A DNA stretch of 64,000 nucleotides. It comes from Sporomusa ovata DSM 2662 (GTDB lineage: Bacteria > Bacillota > Negativicutes > Sporomusales > Sporomusaceae). Location of the stretch: the NCBI RefSeq assembly GCF_000445445.1, contig NZ_ASXP01000001.1:1224501-1288500 (forward strand), in the 5' to 3' direction. Positions 1 through 9,601 of the stretch are shown here, piece by piece (positions within the stretch are counted from its first letter, which is position 1; the number at the start of each line of letters is the position of its first letter). A model generated the notes under the pieces. That model was not told the origin of the DNA. It saw only the letters and a program-made list of their open reading frames with translations, and did no database searches. A program made the position numbers and the translations under genes.

Positions 1-2287
1 TGCCAGCCAGGAAGAATTACTTACTATTGCTAAGTATTATGACTATCTTGAGATTCAGCCAACAGGCAATAATGAGTTTTTAGTACGCAAAGGTAAGATT
101 GCCGATGAAGAAGGATTGCGCGCTATCAACAAAAAAGTTTGTGAGCTTGGCGCGCAATTGGGAAAACCTGTTGCCGCTACCTGTGATGTTCATTTTTTAA
201 ATTCTGAAGATGAAGTATATCGTCGAATTCTTATGGCGGGGCGGGGTTATGATGATGCGGATAAGCAGCCGCCACTCTTTTTTCGAACAACTGACGAAAT
301 GTTGGCTGAGTTTAGCTACCTGGGAGCAGAGAAAGCCCATGAAGTAGTAATTGAGGTTCCTAAGCGTATTAATGAGATGATTGAAAGCATTAAGCCTATC
401 CCGGAAGAATTGTATTCGCCGCAAATCCCCGGGGCAGAAGAAGATATTAAATTTATGTCCTATCAAAATGCCGAACAACTTTATGGAACTCCATTACCGG
501 AGATTGTGGCTAAACGACTTGAGAATGAACTTGATTCGATAATTAATCATGGTTTTGCTGTACTATATCTTATTGCCCATAAACTGGTAAAAAAATCGAT
601 GGATGATGGTTATCTGGTAGGTTCCAGGGGGTCAGTAGGCTCTTCTTTTGTTGCTACTATGACCGGGATAACCGAAGTTAACCCGTTACCACCGCATTGG
701 CGCTGTCCCAGTTGTAAATACAGTGAATTTATTACTGATGGTAGTTATGGTGGTGGCTTCGATTTGCCGGAGAAAGTTTGTCCTCATTGCCAGACTGATA
801 TGGAGAAAAATGGCCATGATATCCCCTTTGCTGTATTTATGGGTTTTCATGGTGATAAAGTGCCTGATATTGACCTAAACTTTTCCGGTGATTATCAGCC
901 GGTTGCCCACAAATATACTGAAGAATTATTTGGCCGTGATAATGTATTCAGGGCCGGGACGATTGCCACTATCGCCGACAAGACAGCTTATGGTTATGTA
1001 AAAAATTATCTGAATGACAAAGGATCTACCGCCCGTAATGCTTATATAAATAAGCTTGTGGGAGGTTGTACCGGCGTAAAACGAACTACTGGTCAACATC
1101 CTGGTGGTATTATGGTTATACCCAGGGATATGGATGTGCATCACTTTACACCAATCCAATATCCGGCAGACGATAAGAATTCAGCAACAATTACGACTCA
1201 CTTTGATTACCACTCCATCAGTAGTCGCCTGGTCAAACTTGACATTCTAGGACATGATGATCCGACAGTGATCAAAATGCTGGAAGATTTGACCCATATT
1301 GATCCCAAGACCATTCCTTTTGATGATGCTGCGACGATGAGCCTATTTTCTTCGACAACCGCACTACAGCTTACGCCGGAAGCACTTAACAGTACAGTTG
1401 CCACCTTCGGAATACCGGAATTTGGGACTAAATTTGTCAGGCAAATGCTTGAGGATACGAAACCAAAGACCTTTAGTGAACTGATACGAATAAGCGGTTT
1501 TTCTCATGGGACAGATGTCTGGCTTAATAATGCCCAGGATCTTATTCGCAGTGGAACTGCTAAGCTTTCTGAGGCCATTTCTACGCGTGATGACATTATG
1601 GTTTATCTTATGCAGAAAGGCGTTGATTCGCTGCTGGCATTTAAAACCATGGAAAGTGTGCGTAAAGGCAAGGGGATAAAGCCGGATGATGTTGAAAAGA
1701 TCAGGGCTAAAAATGTACCGGAGTGGTTTATCGAATCCTGTCAGAAAATAAAATACATGTTTCCCAAAGCACATGCCGTAGCTTATGTAATGATGGCTTT
1801 CCGGATAGCCTACTGCAAAGTGCATCATCCGTTGGCATTTTATGCCGCCTATTGCACCGTTAGAGCTACCGATTTTGATGCAGACTTAATTGTCAAAGGT
1901 GCTAAAGTACTTAAAGATGAGCTGGTGATGTTAGAGGAAAAAGGAAATGCTCTTTCAACTAAAGAGAAGAGTATCCAAACGATTTTAGAAATAGCGCACG
2001 AAATGTACTTGCGCGGGTTTGTTTTTCACCGGGTGGATTTATATAAATCTGACGCTGAAAAATTTCTGATAGTTGATAATGGGCTTTTACCTCCAATTGG
2101 GTCTTTGCAAGGGGTAGGAGTATCTGCTGCACATAACATCGTAGCAGCTCGCGAAGACAGAGATTTTTCGTCAATTGAGGATTTGCGTTCGCGCAGCAGA
2201 GTTTCAAAAACGGTAATTGATATTCTAAAAAATCATGGCTGTTTAGCCGGACTTGATGATTCAGATCAAATCCAGTTGTTTGCCTGA
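1..2287 (+). CDS. polC: DNA polymerase III alpha subunit PolC, C-terminal part (5' end outside window)
   Basis: Gram-positive replicative DNA polymerase. The reading frame is open from base 2, so the start lies upstream; the visible part is about 760 residues of a protein usually near 1400-1450. It shows the end of the PHP-associated region, a four-cysteine zinc ribbon (CPSC...CPHC, near base 705-795), the PDIDLNF acidic motif of the polymerase palm (near base 865), and the GVKRTTGQHPGG segment, all typical of PolC rather than DnaE. The C-terminus has helix-hairpin-helix-like sequence. The gene ends before a promoter-containing gap that separates it from the rimP-nusA operon, an order common in Firmicutes. 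Confidence 0.96.
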   Translation, partial: ASQEELLTIAKYYDYLEIQPTGNNEFLVRKGKIADEEGLRAINKKVCELGAQLGKPVAATCDVHFLNSEDEVYRRILMAGRGYDDADKQPPLFFRTTDEMLAEFSYLGAEKAHEVVIEVPKRINEMIESIKPIPEELYSPQIPGAEEDIKFMSYQNAEQLYGTPLPEIVAKRLENELDSIINHGFAVLYLIAHKLVKKSMDDGYLVGSRGSVGSSFVATMTGITEVNPLPPHWRCPSCKYSEFITDGSYGGGFDLPEKVCPHCQTDMEKNGHDIPFAVFMGFHGDKVPDIDLNFSGDYQPVAHKYTEELFGRDNVFRAGTIATIADKTAYGYVKNYLNDKGSTARNAYINKLVGGCTGVKRTTGQHPGGIMVIPRDMDVHHFTPIQYPADDKNSATITTHFDYHSISSRLVKLDILGHDDPTVIKMLEDLTHIDPKTIPFDDAATMSLFSSTTALQLTPEALNSTVATFGIPEFGTKFVRQMLEDTKPKTFSELIRISGFSHGTDVWLNNAQDLIRSGTAKLSEAISTRDDIMVYLMQKGVDSLLAFKTMESVRKGKGIKPDDVEKIRAKNVPEWFIESCQKIKYMFPKAHAVAYVMMAFRIAYCKVHHPLAFYAAYCTVRATDFDADLIVKGAKVLKDELVMLEEKGNALSTKEKSIQTILEIAHEMYLRGFVFHRVDLYKSDAEKFLIVDNGLLPPIGSLQGVGVSAAHNIVAAREDRDFSSIEDLRSRSRVSKTVIDILKNHGCLAGLDDSDQIQLFA

Positions 2288-2311
2288 AGTGAAATTCGAG
2301 TGAAAAGCCGG

Positions 2312-2340
2312 TTGTAAAATTTCCATTTTAGTGGTATAAT
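2312..2340 (+). promoter_or_regulatory. Promoter of the rimP-nusA-infB operon
   Basis: TTGTAA (2312-2317) and a consensus TATAAT (2335-2340) are separated by exactly 17 bases, a vegetative-type promoter. It lies between polC and rimP and would read through the downstream hairpin into the operon. Confidence 0.7.
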
Positions 2341-2372
2341 AGTTGAGTGTATAAAAGGTATTTGACTTTTTA

Positions 2373-2400
2373 AGAGTGGGTATTGAGCACCCACTCTTTC
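2373..2400 (+). terminator. Terminator-like hairpin in the rimP leader
   Basis: AGAGTGGGT (2373-2381) pairs perfectly with ACCCACTCT (2389-2397) over a 7-base loop and is followed by TTTC. It lies downstream of the promoter at 2312-2340, so it is a leader hairpin (attenuator or processing site) of the rimP operon rather than a simple polC terminator. The short U-tract makes strong termination doubtful. Confidence 0.55.
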
Positions 2401-2520
2401 ATCGTATTTTAGCACTAGTCGCTCTTACCATAATTAGGTATGAGAGGTAGGATATTAGGAAACAATATAAAGTAAGAACTGTTACGGCTTAGTAAGCCCT
2501 AATTGGAGGTGTTAATTGTT

Positions 2521-2979
2521 GTGTTGCGAGAAAAAATAGAGGCAATAGTGGAAACCATTGTTTCAGATATTATTGTTGATAGTAAACTCGAATTGGTTGA
2601 TGTTGAATATGTTAAGGAACGGGACTGGTATCTTAGAGTCTATCTTGATAAAGAATCAGGTATTGAGATTGATGATTGCCAGTGGGTGAGTGAACAACTT
2701 GAAGCTAAGCTGGACGAAAGTGATTTAATAAAAGATCATTATTATCTCGAAGTTTCCTCTCCTGGTCTTGATCGTCCGCTAAAAAAAGACCGGGATTTTA
2801 TCCGTCATGCTGGTGATAAGATAGAAGTGAAAACCTATGAGCCTATTAACGGAAAAAAACTACTAGTGGGGACGTTAATTGGTTTACTCAATGGTAATGT
2901 TCAGATTGATATGGATGGTCAAACTGTTACTATCCCAATAGAAAAGACTGCGCAAATCAGACTTCATATAGAATTTTAG
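2521..2979 (+). CDS. rimP: Ribosome maturation factor RimP
   Basis: Assembly factor for the 30S ribosomal subunit, cytoplasmic. The sequence has the RimP core: an N-terminal alpha/beta domain with DVEYVKERDWYLRVYLDK, the EVSSPGLDRPL signature in the middle and a C-terminal SH3-like domain. GTG at 2521 is preferred because GGAGGT lies at 2505-2510; an upstream in-frame TTG at 2503 would overlap that ribosome binding site. This gives about 152 residues, usual for the family. It is the first gene of the nusA operon. Confidence 0.93.
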   Translation: MLREKIEAIVETIVSDIIVDSKLELVDVEYVKERDWYLRVYLDKESGIEIDDCQWVSEQLEAKLDESDLIKDHYYLEVSSPGLDRPLKKDRDFIRHAGDKIEVKTYEPINGKKLLVGTLIGLLNGNVQIDMDGQTVTIPIEKTAQIRLHIEF

Positions 2980-3008
2980 CATGGAAAATTGAATAAGGGG
3001 GAATTGTT

Positions 3009-4088
3009 ATGAATGCAGAATTTATGCAGGCATTTGAACAACTGGGAAGAGAAAAGGGTATTGCGCCGGAAATTCTGTTTGATGCAATTGAAGCAGCCTT
3101 GATTTCTGCGTATAAACGTAACTTTAGCTCGGCACAAAATGTAAGGGTAGCTTTAGACCGAACTACCGGAGAAATACATGTTTATGCCCGCAAGAATGTT
3201 GTTGAAGACGTTAGTGATACCCGGCTTGAGCTATCTCTTACTGAAGCCAAGGTAATCGATCCACGCTACGAGCTGGAAGATGTAGTTGAACTTGAAGTTA
3301 CTCCTAAGAATTTTGGGAGAATTGCGGCCCAAACAGCTAAACAAGTGGTTGTTCAACGGATTAGAGAAGCCGAACGGGGCATGATTTATGAAGAATTTTC
3401 TAATCGGGAAAGCGACATTGTAACAGGTATTGTACAACGTATTGAACAAAAGAATGTATATATTGATTTGGGCAAGGCGGAAGCTGTTCTCGCACCGTCT
3501 GAACAAATTCCTGATGAAATATATAAACATAATGATAGACTGAAAACATATATAGTGGAAGTGAAAAAAACTACTAAGGGACCACAAATACTTGTATCCA
3601 GAACACATCCCGGACTGTTAAAGCGCTTGTTTGAGTTGGAAGTTCCGGAAATTCATGATGGTGTAGTTGAATTAAAATCAGTAGCACGTGAGCCTGGAAT
3701 GAGATCTAAAATTGCAGTTTACTCTCGTGATGAAACTGTTGATCCGGTAGGGGCCTGCGTAGGTCATAAAGGTATGCGGGTACAGACTATCGTGAATGAG
3801 CTCAAAGGTGAAAAAATAGATATTGTTAAGTGGAATACTGATCCGGCAAAATACATAGCCAATGCATTAAGTCCTGCCAGGGTAATTTCAGTAGAGGTTC
3901 AGGAAGCAGAAAAGATGTCCAGGGTGGTTGTGCCTGATTATCAACTTTCATTGGCAATCGGGAAAGAAGGGCAGAATGCACGGCTGGCAGCTAAGCTTAC
4001 TGGCTGGAAAATTGACATTAAGAGCGAGTCGCAAGCTGCGCAATTGCCGAATGCGCCAGTGAATTTGGTGCAGGAGGAATTGGAGTGA
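3009..4088 (+). CDS. nusA: Transcription termination/antitermination factor NusA
   Basis: RNA polymerase-associated factor controlling pausing, termination and antitermination. The order is N-terminal NusA domain (residues 1-125), S1 domain (about 135-200), then two KH domains (about 230-345), with GACVGHKGMRVQ and LAIGKEGQNARLAAKLTGW marking the KH GxxG loops. At 359 residues it is the short Firmicute type without the C-terminal acidic repeats of E. coli NusA. GGGGG precedes the ATG. Its stop overlaps the start of rnpM. Confidence 0.97.
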   Translation: MNAEFMQAFEQLGREKGIAPEILFDAIEAALISAYKRNFSSAQNVRVALDRTTGEIHVYARKNVVEDVSDTRLELSLTEAKVIDPRYELEDVVELEVTPKNFGRIAAQTAKQVVVQRIREAERGMIYEEFSNRESDIVTGIVQRIEQKNVYIDLGKAEAVLAPSEQIPDEIYKHNDRLKTYIVEVKKTTKGPQILVSRTHPGLLKRLFELEVPEIHDGVVELKSVAREPGMRSKIAVYSRDETVDPVGACVGHKGMRVQTIVNELKGEKIDIVKWNTDPAKYIANALSPARVISVEVQEAEKMSRVVVPDYQLSLAIGKEGQNARLAAKLTGWKIDIKSESQAAQLPNAPVNLVQEELE

Positions 4089-4348
4089 AACCAAAAAAAA
4101 TTCCTTTCAGAATGTGTGTGGGCTGTCAGGAAATGAAATCTAAAAAAGAATTGTTAAGAGTTGTTCGAACTCCAGAGGGTGAGATTGTTCTGGATCCGAC
4201 CGGTAAAAAGGCCGGACGAGGTGCTTATATGTGCCGTAGTGAGCAATGTCTGACAAAAGCTTTTAAAGAAAAACGACTGGAAAAGGCGCTGAAACATCCG
4301 ATTGGAGAAGAGGTTTATGCTGCGCTTAGACTTGGGATCATAGAATGA
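4085..4348 (+). CDS. rnpM: RNase P modulator RnpM (YlxR family)
   Basis: Small RNA-binding protein of the YlxR/DUF448 family; B. subtilis YlxR has been described as a modulator of RNase P. At 87 residues it shows the family signatures RMCVGCQ near the N-terminus and GRGAYMC in the middle, followed by a lysine-rich tail. It starts with GTG and overlaps nusA by four bases, showing translational coupling; the next gene overlaps its stop in the same way. Confidence 0.92.
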   Translation: MKPKKIPFRMCVGCQEMKSKKELLRVVRTPEGEIVLDPTGKKAGRGAYMCRSEQCLTKAFKEKRLEKALKHPIGEEVYAALRLGIIE

Positions 4349-4650
4349 ATCAACAAAAACTAATGTCGCTTTTGGGGCTGGCTCAAAAGGCAGGTAAAAT
4401 CGTTTCTGGTGATTTTGCTGTACAGGGTGCTATTAAATCAGGTAAAGCCAGATTGCTTATTATTGCTGCTGATGCCTCTGAGAGTACTAAAAAAGAGTAT
4501 CAACATTTGGCAGCAGCCAATAATATCACTGTTTTCTGTGTTTTATCGAAAGAACAGTTAGGTGGTGCTATCGGCAAAGCATTACGGGCTGCTGTGGTGA
4601 TAACTGATGAAGGTTTTGTCAAGCCAATTACCTTGAGTTTGCATGGGTAA
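4345..4650 (+). CDS. ylxQ: Ribosomal L7Ae-family protein YlxQ
   Basis: An L7Ae/L30e/Gadd45-type RNA-binding protein of 101 residues, presumably a k-turn binder. It begins with LMSLLGLAQKAGKIVSGDFAV, and the LIIAADASEST and GGAIGKA segments are typical of YlxQ. It overlaps rnpM by four bases (ATGA) and precedes infB, the conserved Firmicute position. The exact physiological role in this organism cannot be read from the sequence. Confidence 0.9.
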   Translation: MNQQKLMSLLGLAQKAGKIVSGDFAVQGAIKSGKARLLIIAADASESTKKEYQHLAAANNITVFCVLSKEQLGGAIGKALRAAVVITDEGFVKPITLSLHG

Positions 4651-4691
4651 TTTTGTAGCCTATGGGAGAGAAAGAAAATGGGGGTGGATCA

Positions 4692-7304
4692 ATGTCCAAA
4701 TATAGAGTATATGAATTAGCCAAAGAACATAATACAACCAGCAAGGTTATCATAGATATTTTAGGACGGCATAGCATTATTGCTAAAAATCACATGAGTA
4801 GTGTGGATGAGGATGCCAAAGTTGCTATTGAACGGACTTTTGCCAGAAAGACTGGAACAAATGAACCAACACAGGCTGCGCAGTCTGTTCAATCTGAAAA
4901 GAACGAACCAAGGAATGTGCTGCAATCGGTAAAGGAAGCCCAAACTGCAAGCTTGCAGCCAAATCGTCCTCAGTCTAACCATCAGCGACCAAAAGCAGGT
5001 GATCGTCCGGGTTCTAACAATAATCAACCACAAGCAGGTAACCGTCCGGGTTATAACAATCAACCACAAGCAGGCAATCGTCCGGGCTATAACAATAGTC
5101 AGCAATCAACTAACCGTCCGGGCTATAACCGTCAGCAGCCAAAAGCAGGTAACCGCCCGGGATATAGCAATAATCAACAGCAATCAACCAACCGTCCGGG
5201 CTATAACCATCAGCAGCCACAAACAGGTAACCGTCCGGGTTATAACAATCAACAACAATCTAATAACCGTTCGGGCTACAATAATCAACAGCAGCCATCA
5301 ACTAATCGTCCAGGCTATACTAATCAACAACAATCTAATAATCGTCCGCAACCAGCAGGGCAAACCCCAAATACCCAACAGCGTTCGGGGGTTGGTCAGC
5401 AAGGACAACAGACGGCTAACAATAATCGTCGTCCCTTTACTAATAACTCTCGCAATAGCGGTGGTTCAGGACATGGAAATAGGAATCCGCGTTCTAATCA
5501 ACACAGACACCAACCTGGGAAAAATCAGGCTCCTCATGTAAAAGTTGAGATGCCCAAACCGAAGAGTATTCGGATTGGCGAATCAATTGCAGTTAAAGAT
5601 CTTGCCGGGAAAATGGGTCGCGAAGTCAGCGAAATTATCAAAAAGCTGATGATGCTGGGAACCATGGTGAGTATTAATCAAGAAGTTGATTTTGATACTG
5701 CCTGTATCTTAGGCGGAGAATTTGGGGTTGAGGTAGAAGCAATTCCGCCTGAGGAAGATCCAACAGAGATCCCTGAAATCGAGGATGAGGAAAAGGACTT
5801 GGTTTACCGGCCGCCGGTTGTTACTGTTATGGGTCATGTTGACCATGGTAAAACTTCACTCTTAGATTCTATCCGTCAAACACATGTCACAACGCAAGAA
5901 GCCGGCGGGATTACACAGCATATTGGCGCCTATCAGGTAATGAGCAAAGGAAAGAAAATCGTCTTTCTAGATACCCCAGGGCATGAAGCTTTTACAGCCA
6001 TGCGTGCGCGTGGTGCACAAGCTACCGATATTGCCATTTTAGTAGTTGCAGCTGATGATGGTGTTATGCCTCAGACGATAGAGGCTATTAATCATGCTAA
6101 ATCAGCGAAAGTACCAATTATTGTAGCTATTAATAAAATGGACCGCCCAGGGGCGAATCCTGACAGAGTTAAGCAACAGTTGGCAGAACACCAGTTAATT
6201 CCTGAAGATTGGGGCGGCGAGACCATTATGGTACCGGTGTCTGCTCATCAAAAGACAGGCATTAGTGACTTACTTGAAATGATTTTACTAGTCGCTGAGA
6301 TGCTTGATCTTAAAGCAAACCCCAACCGTCTTGCCTATGGCATAATTATTGAGGCCAAACTTGATAAAGGACGTGGTCCGGTATCAACAGTGCTTGTACA
6401 GAAAGGTACACTGCGGGTCGGTGATACAATTATCGCCGGAACAGCTTATGGTAAAGTTCGAGCCATGACTAATGACCGGGGCGAAAAGATAAAGAAAGCT
6501 GAGCCTTCTACTCCGGTAGAAGTACTTGGTTTAGCAGATGTCCCGGCAGCCGGAGATATTTTAGTAGCTGTGGATGAGCGGACAGCCAGAGCTGTGGCTG
6601 AGAAACGCGTGGCCAAAAAACGTACTGACGAGATTAAACAATCGCAGAAAGTTTCGCTGGAAGATTTGTTTAATCAAATTCAGGAAGGCAGCATAAAAGA
6701 CCTCAATATAGTTATTAAAGCAGATGTTCAGGGCTCTGTTGAAGCACTGCGGCAATCATTGTTAAATATCAAAAACAAGGAAGTCAGGGTAAACATTGTT
6801 CATGCCGGTGTCGGAGCTATTAATGAATCTGATGTTATGTTGGCAGCTGCTTCGAACGCACTTATTATTGGCTTTAACGTTCGGCCTGCAGGGAATGCCC
6901 GTAAGGCTGCCGATAGTGAAAAAATTGATATCAGGCTTTATCGTGTTATCTATGATGCCATTAATGATGTAGAAGCTGCTATCACCGGAATGCTGGCACC
7001 CGAGTTTAAGGAAGTTATACTAGGACGTGTAGAGGTACGGCAAGTTATTTCTATTCCTAAAGCAGTAGTTGCAGGTTCGTATGTTCTTGAAGGGAAAATA
7101 ACAAGTACTGCACAAGTTCGACTGATTAGAGATGGTATTGTTATTCATGAAGGAAAGCTTGAATCACTCCGCCGCTTTAAAGATGATGTTAAAGAAGTTG
7201 CACAAGGATATGAGTGCGGTATAACCATTGAAAAGTTTCGGGATGTTAAAGAAGGCGACACGATTGAGGCCTTTACCATGGAAGAGGTCGCCCCGAAGGC
7301 TTAA
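4692..7304 (+). CDS. infB: Translation initiation factor IF-2
   Basis: GTPase that places initiator tRNA on the 30S subunit. Start ATG 4692 follows GGGGGTGG and gives the usual MSKYRVYELAKE beginning; an in-frame ATG at 4662 lacks a better site. Residues 1-55 form the IF2N domain, and about 100-250 form a low-complexity Gln/Asn/Pro repeat zone with NRPGYN units. A second IF2N-like domain follows, then the G domain from about residue 378 (GHVDHGKT, DTPGHEAF, NKMD), and domains II to IV to the C-terminus. The repeats are unusual and probably vary in number between strains. Operon member between ylxQ and rbfA. Confidence 0.97.
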   Translation: MSKYRVYELAKEHNTTSKVIIDILGRHSIIAKNHMSSVDEDAKVAIERTFARKTGTNEPTQAAQSVQSEKNEPRNVLQSVKEAQTASLQPNRPQSNHQRPKAGDRPGSNNNQPQAGNRPGYNNQPQAGNRPGYNNSQQSTNRPGYNRQQPKAGNRPGYSNNQQQSTNRPGYNHQQPQTGNRPGYNNQQQSNNRSGYNNQQQPSTNRPGYTNQQQSNNRPQPAGQTPNTQQRSGVGQQGQQTANNNRRPFTNNSRNSGGSGHGNRNPRSNQHRHQPGKNQAPHVKVEMPKPKSIRIGESIAVKDLAGKMGREVSEIIKKLMMLGTMVSINQEVDFDTACILGGEFGVEVEAIPPEEDPTEIPEIEDEEKDLVYRPPVVTVMGHVDHGKTSLLDSIRQTHVTTQEAGGITQHIGAYQVMSKGKKIVFLDTPGHEAFTAMRARGAQATDIAILVVAADDGVMPQTIEAINHAKSAKVPIIVAINKMDRPGANPDRVKQQLAEHQLIPEDWGGETIMVPVSAHQKTGISDLLEMILLVAEMLDLKANPNRLAYGIIIEAKLDKGRGPVSTVLVQKGTLRVGDTIIAGTAYGKVRAMTNDRGEKIKKAEPSTPVEVLGLADVPAAGDILVAVDERTARAVAEKRVAKKRTDEIKQSQKVSLEDLFNQIQEGSIKDLNIVIKADVQGSVEALRQSLLNIKNKEVRVNIVHAGVGAINESDVMLAAASNALIIGFNVRPAGNARKAADSEKIDIRLYRVIYDAINDVEAAITGMLAPEFKEVILGRVEVRQVISIPKAVVAGSYVLEGKITSTAQVRLIRDGIVIHEGKLESLRRFKDDVKEVAQGYECGITIEKFRDVKEGDTIEAFTMEEVAPKA
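4995..5430 (+). repeat. In-gene repeats coding NRPGYN-type units in IF-2
   Basis: Degenerate units of about 36-45 bases encode NRPGYN/NNQQQ motifs some eight times within infB. Units vary in length by whole codons, keeping the frame. Alternative-frame open reading over the same stretch is a by-product of the repeats and not a gene. Confidence 0.85.
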
Positions 7305-7340
7305 GCGTAAACGGTATGTCAAGATGGTGGAGGAATTACG

Positions 7341-7694
7341 ATGGGACAACTGCGGGTAGAAAAAGTGCAGGAATTCATTAAACAAGAAATCAGTAAAATC
7401 ATTCTGTCTGAGCTTAAAGATCCACGCATTGGTTTTGTAACAGTAACCAGAGTGGAAGCTACTGGTGACTTGCGAAGTGCTAAAGTATATGTCAGCTTAA
7501 TGGGAAATGATGATCAAAAGGCAGAGACTTGGGCCGGGTTGACTAAAGCCTTAGGATATATGCGGGCAGAAATTGGCAAACGAATTAGAATGAGATGTAC
7601 TCCCGAACTATCTTTGCATCTTGATGAAACCTTAGAGTATAGTGCGCGCATTCAGGAATTGATTTTAAAAATCAAGCAGGAAGAAGGCAATTAG
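7341..7694 (+). CDS. rbfA: Ribosome-binding factor A
   Basis: Cold-responsive 30S maturation factor of 117 residues with a single KH-like domain. Signatures are RVEKVQEFIKQEISKII at the start, DPRIGFVTVTRVEATGDL, and the closing PELSLHLDETLEYSARI. GGTGGAGG precedes the ATG. It sits in the usual infB-rbfA-nrnA-truB order. Confidence 0.96.
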   Translation: MGQLRVEKVQEFIKQEISKIILSELKDPRIGFVTVTRVEATGDLRSAKVYVSLMGNDDQKAETWAGLTKALGYMRAEIGKRIRMRCTPELSLHLDETLEYSARIQELILKIKQEEGN

Positions 7695-7701
7695 TAACAA
7701 G

Positions 7702-8691
7702 ATGGAAGTGTCTATTAAACACAGCGCTAAGCTGTTAAGTCAGGCTAATCATATCGTGCTTACTGCCCATATCCATCCTGATGGCGATGCACTGGGGTCA
7801 ATGCTGGCACTTTATGCCAGTTTATCAGCCCAAGGAAAAAACGTCAGGATGCTACTTGACGATGAGGTTCCTCGTGCTTTTAGATTTCTTGCTGATTGGA
7901 AAAAAATCGAACAGCCCCAAAGTGCAATGCCTGAGACCGATTTGCTGGTAGTGCTTGATTCCAGTGACTTAGAACGGATTGGTAAAGTAAAGGATGTTGT
8001 CACAGCGCCTATCCTTAATATTGACCACCATATATCTAATCTTAAGTTTGCTGAGTATTGGTATATAGACAGTCAGGTAGCGGCAACAGGAGAATTGATT
8101 TTTAAACTGCTAAAAGAAATGAATGCAGCTATCACCAGCGGTATGGCTACCGCTTTGTTTATGGCGATAGCAACTGACTGCGGTTTCTTTCGCTTTGCCA
8201 ATACTTCAGCAGAAACGCTAAAACTTGCTTCAGAACTAGTAGCTTTGGGTGCAAAGCCGCATACTATTTCTGAATATCTGGATGCTAAGCCACTGGCTGT
8301 GATTAAGGCATTACCTAAAGTGCTTGAAACGCTCGAAATTATTGAAGGTGGTCAAAATGGGAAAATCGCAGTCTTGACATTGAGTCAGGAAATATTAGCT
8401 GATTTCAAAGACGATACAGAAGGATTTATTAACTATCCCCGCAATATTGAAGGCATTGAAATTGCCATTATGTTTAAAGAAGCCGATACTCACAGTGTTA
8501 GGGTTAGCTTACGTTCAAAAATGGTAGATGTAAGTCAGCTTGCACTTGCCTTTGGCGGCGGTGGTCATGCCCGGGCGGCTGGCTGTACGGTGACAGAAAC
8601 TCTTGGCAGAGCTAAAACTTTGATTATAGATGCGGCCAAACAACTGTTAGTTACAGGATTAGGAGTCGATGATGCAAAGCGGGATAATTAA
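7702..8691 (+). CDS. nrnA: DHH-family bifunctional oligoribonuclease/pAp phosphatase NrnA
   Basis: Degrades short oligoribonucleotides and dephosphorylates 3'-phosphoadenosine 5'-phosphate in Firmicutes. The 329-residue protein has HIHPDGDALGS (metal-binding Asp cluster) at about residues 25-35, VVLDSSD, the NIDHHISN DHH motif near 112, and the C-terminal DHHA1 motif GGGGHARAAG. There is only a weak ribosome binding site, consistent with coupling to rbfA seven bases upstream. Its 3' end overlaps truB. Confidence 0.93.
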   Translation: MEVSIKHSAKLLSQANHIVLTAHIHPDGDALGSMLALYASLSAQGKNVRMLLDDEVPRAFRFLADWKKIEQPQSAMPETDLLVVLDSSDLERIGKVKDVVTAPILNIDHHISNLKFAEYWYIDSQVAATGELIFKLLKEMNAAITSGMATALFMAIATDCGFFRFANTSAETLKLASELVALGAKPHTISEYLDAKPLAVIKALPKVLETLEIIEGGQNGKIAVLTLSQEILADFKDDTEGFINYPRNIEGIEIAIMFKEADTHSVRVSLRSKMVDVSQLALAFGGGGHARAAGCTVTETLGRAKTLIIDAAKQLLVTGLGVDDAKRDN

Positions 8692-9553
8692 TGTACTTAA
8701 ACCACCGGGCATGACATCACATGATGTTGTGTCGTATATCCGGCGGCTATATAGCATAAAGCGTGTTGGGCATGCGGGTACCTTGGATCCTGCAGCAGCA
8801 GGCGTATTACCCGTGTTTATTGGCAAAGCAACAAGGCTTGTAGAATACCTGGCTGACGCAGATAAAAGCTATCGGGCTGAGCTTACCTTTGGCTTTGAAA
8901 CAGATACTGGTGATGATACCGGAAAAATTTTAAATAGTCGCTCATATATTCGGCCTGAGTTAAGTGAGATTGAGGCTGCACTTGCTTCTTTTGTCGGTGA
9001 AAATGAGCAAATTCCGCCGATGTATTCTGCTATAAAAATTGGTGGTAAAAAGCTGTATGAACTGGCCAGGCAAGGTCAGGTTGTTGAGCGAAAACCACGT
9101 AAAATTATAATCAATACGATCTCACTTGTAACCGAATGCGAAACAGGTATTGTATTTGATGTAACCTGTTCTAAAGGAACCTATATTAGGGTCTTGTGTG
9201 CTGATATCGGCTCCCGGTTAAATTGCTTGGCAGTAATGAGTTTTCTAGTCAGGACAAGAGTAGGAAGTTTTCATTTAGAGCAGGCTTTAACTCTTGAAGA
9301 AATTGCCGCTAATAAAGAGCAAGCTATTCAAACTGCGGATAGTGTTTTGACTCATCTGCCAGCGATCATGTTGTCAGAACAAGAAGCCCAGGCTATAAAA
9401 AATGGGCGTAGTATCTGCTGCAAGCAAAGCGGTTCTGATTTAATAAAAATGTATGACAGGGAAAGCACCTTCATTGGTATTGGTCGAGAAACATGTCAAC
9501 TGGGCGGACATGTAACACTAACTCCCGTGAAAATATTAAGTCCGGGCCTGTAA
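8672..9553 (+). CDS. truB: tRNA pseudouridine(55) synthase TruB
   Basis: Makes pseudouridine 55 in the T-loop of tRNAs. GIINVLKPPGMTSHDVV and HAGTLDPAAAGVLP (with the catalytic Asp) are diagnostic. The C-terminal region resembles the TruB/PUA-like extension; total about 293 residues. ATG 8672 sits six bases after AGGAG; an adjacent ATG at 8669 is also possible. It overlaps nrnA by about 20 bases in another frame. Confidence 0.95.
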   Translation: MQSGIINVLKPPGMTSHDVVSYIRRLYSIKRVGHAGTLDPAAAGVLPVFIGKATRLVEYLADADKSYRAELTFGFETDTGDDTGKILNSRSYIRPELSEIEAALASFVGENEQIPPMYSAIKIGGKKLYELARQGQVVERKPRKIIINTISLVTECETGIVFDVTCSKGTYIRVLCADIGSRLNCLAVMSFLVRTRVGSFHLEQALTLEEIAANKEQAIQTADSVLTHLPAIMLSEQEAQAIKNGRSICCKQSGSDLIKMYDRESTFIGIGRETCQLGGHVTLTPVKILSPGL

Positions 9554-9601
9554 CGGTCCGGATTCTTACATAGGCGGGTAATGAGGAGAAACAGAAAAAG
9601 A

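Noticed and set aside
4999..5541. Open reading frame in another frame across the infB repeat zone
   Set aside because: It exists because the repeat units keep several frames open; no ribosome binding site and wholly inside infB.
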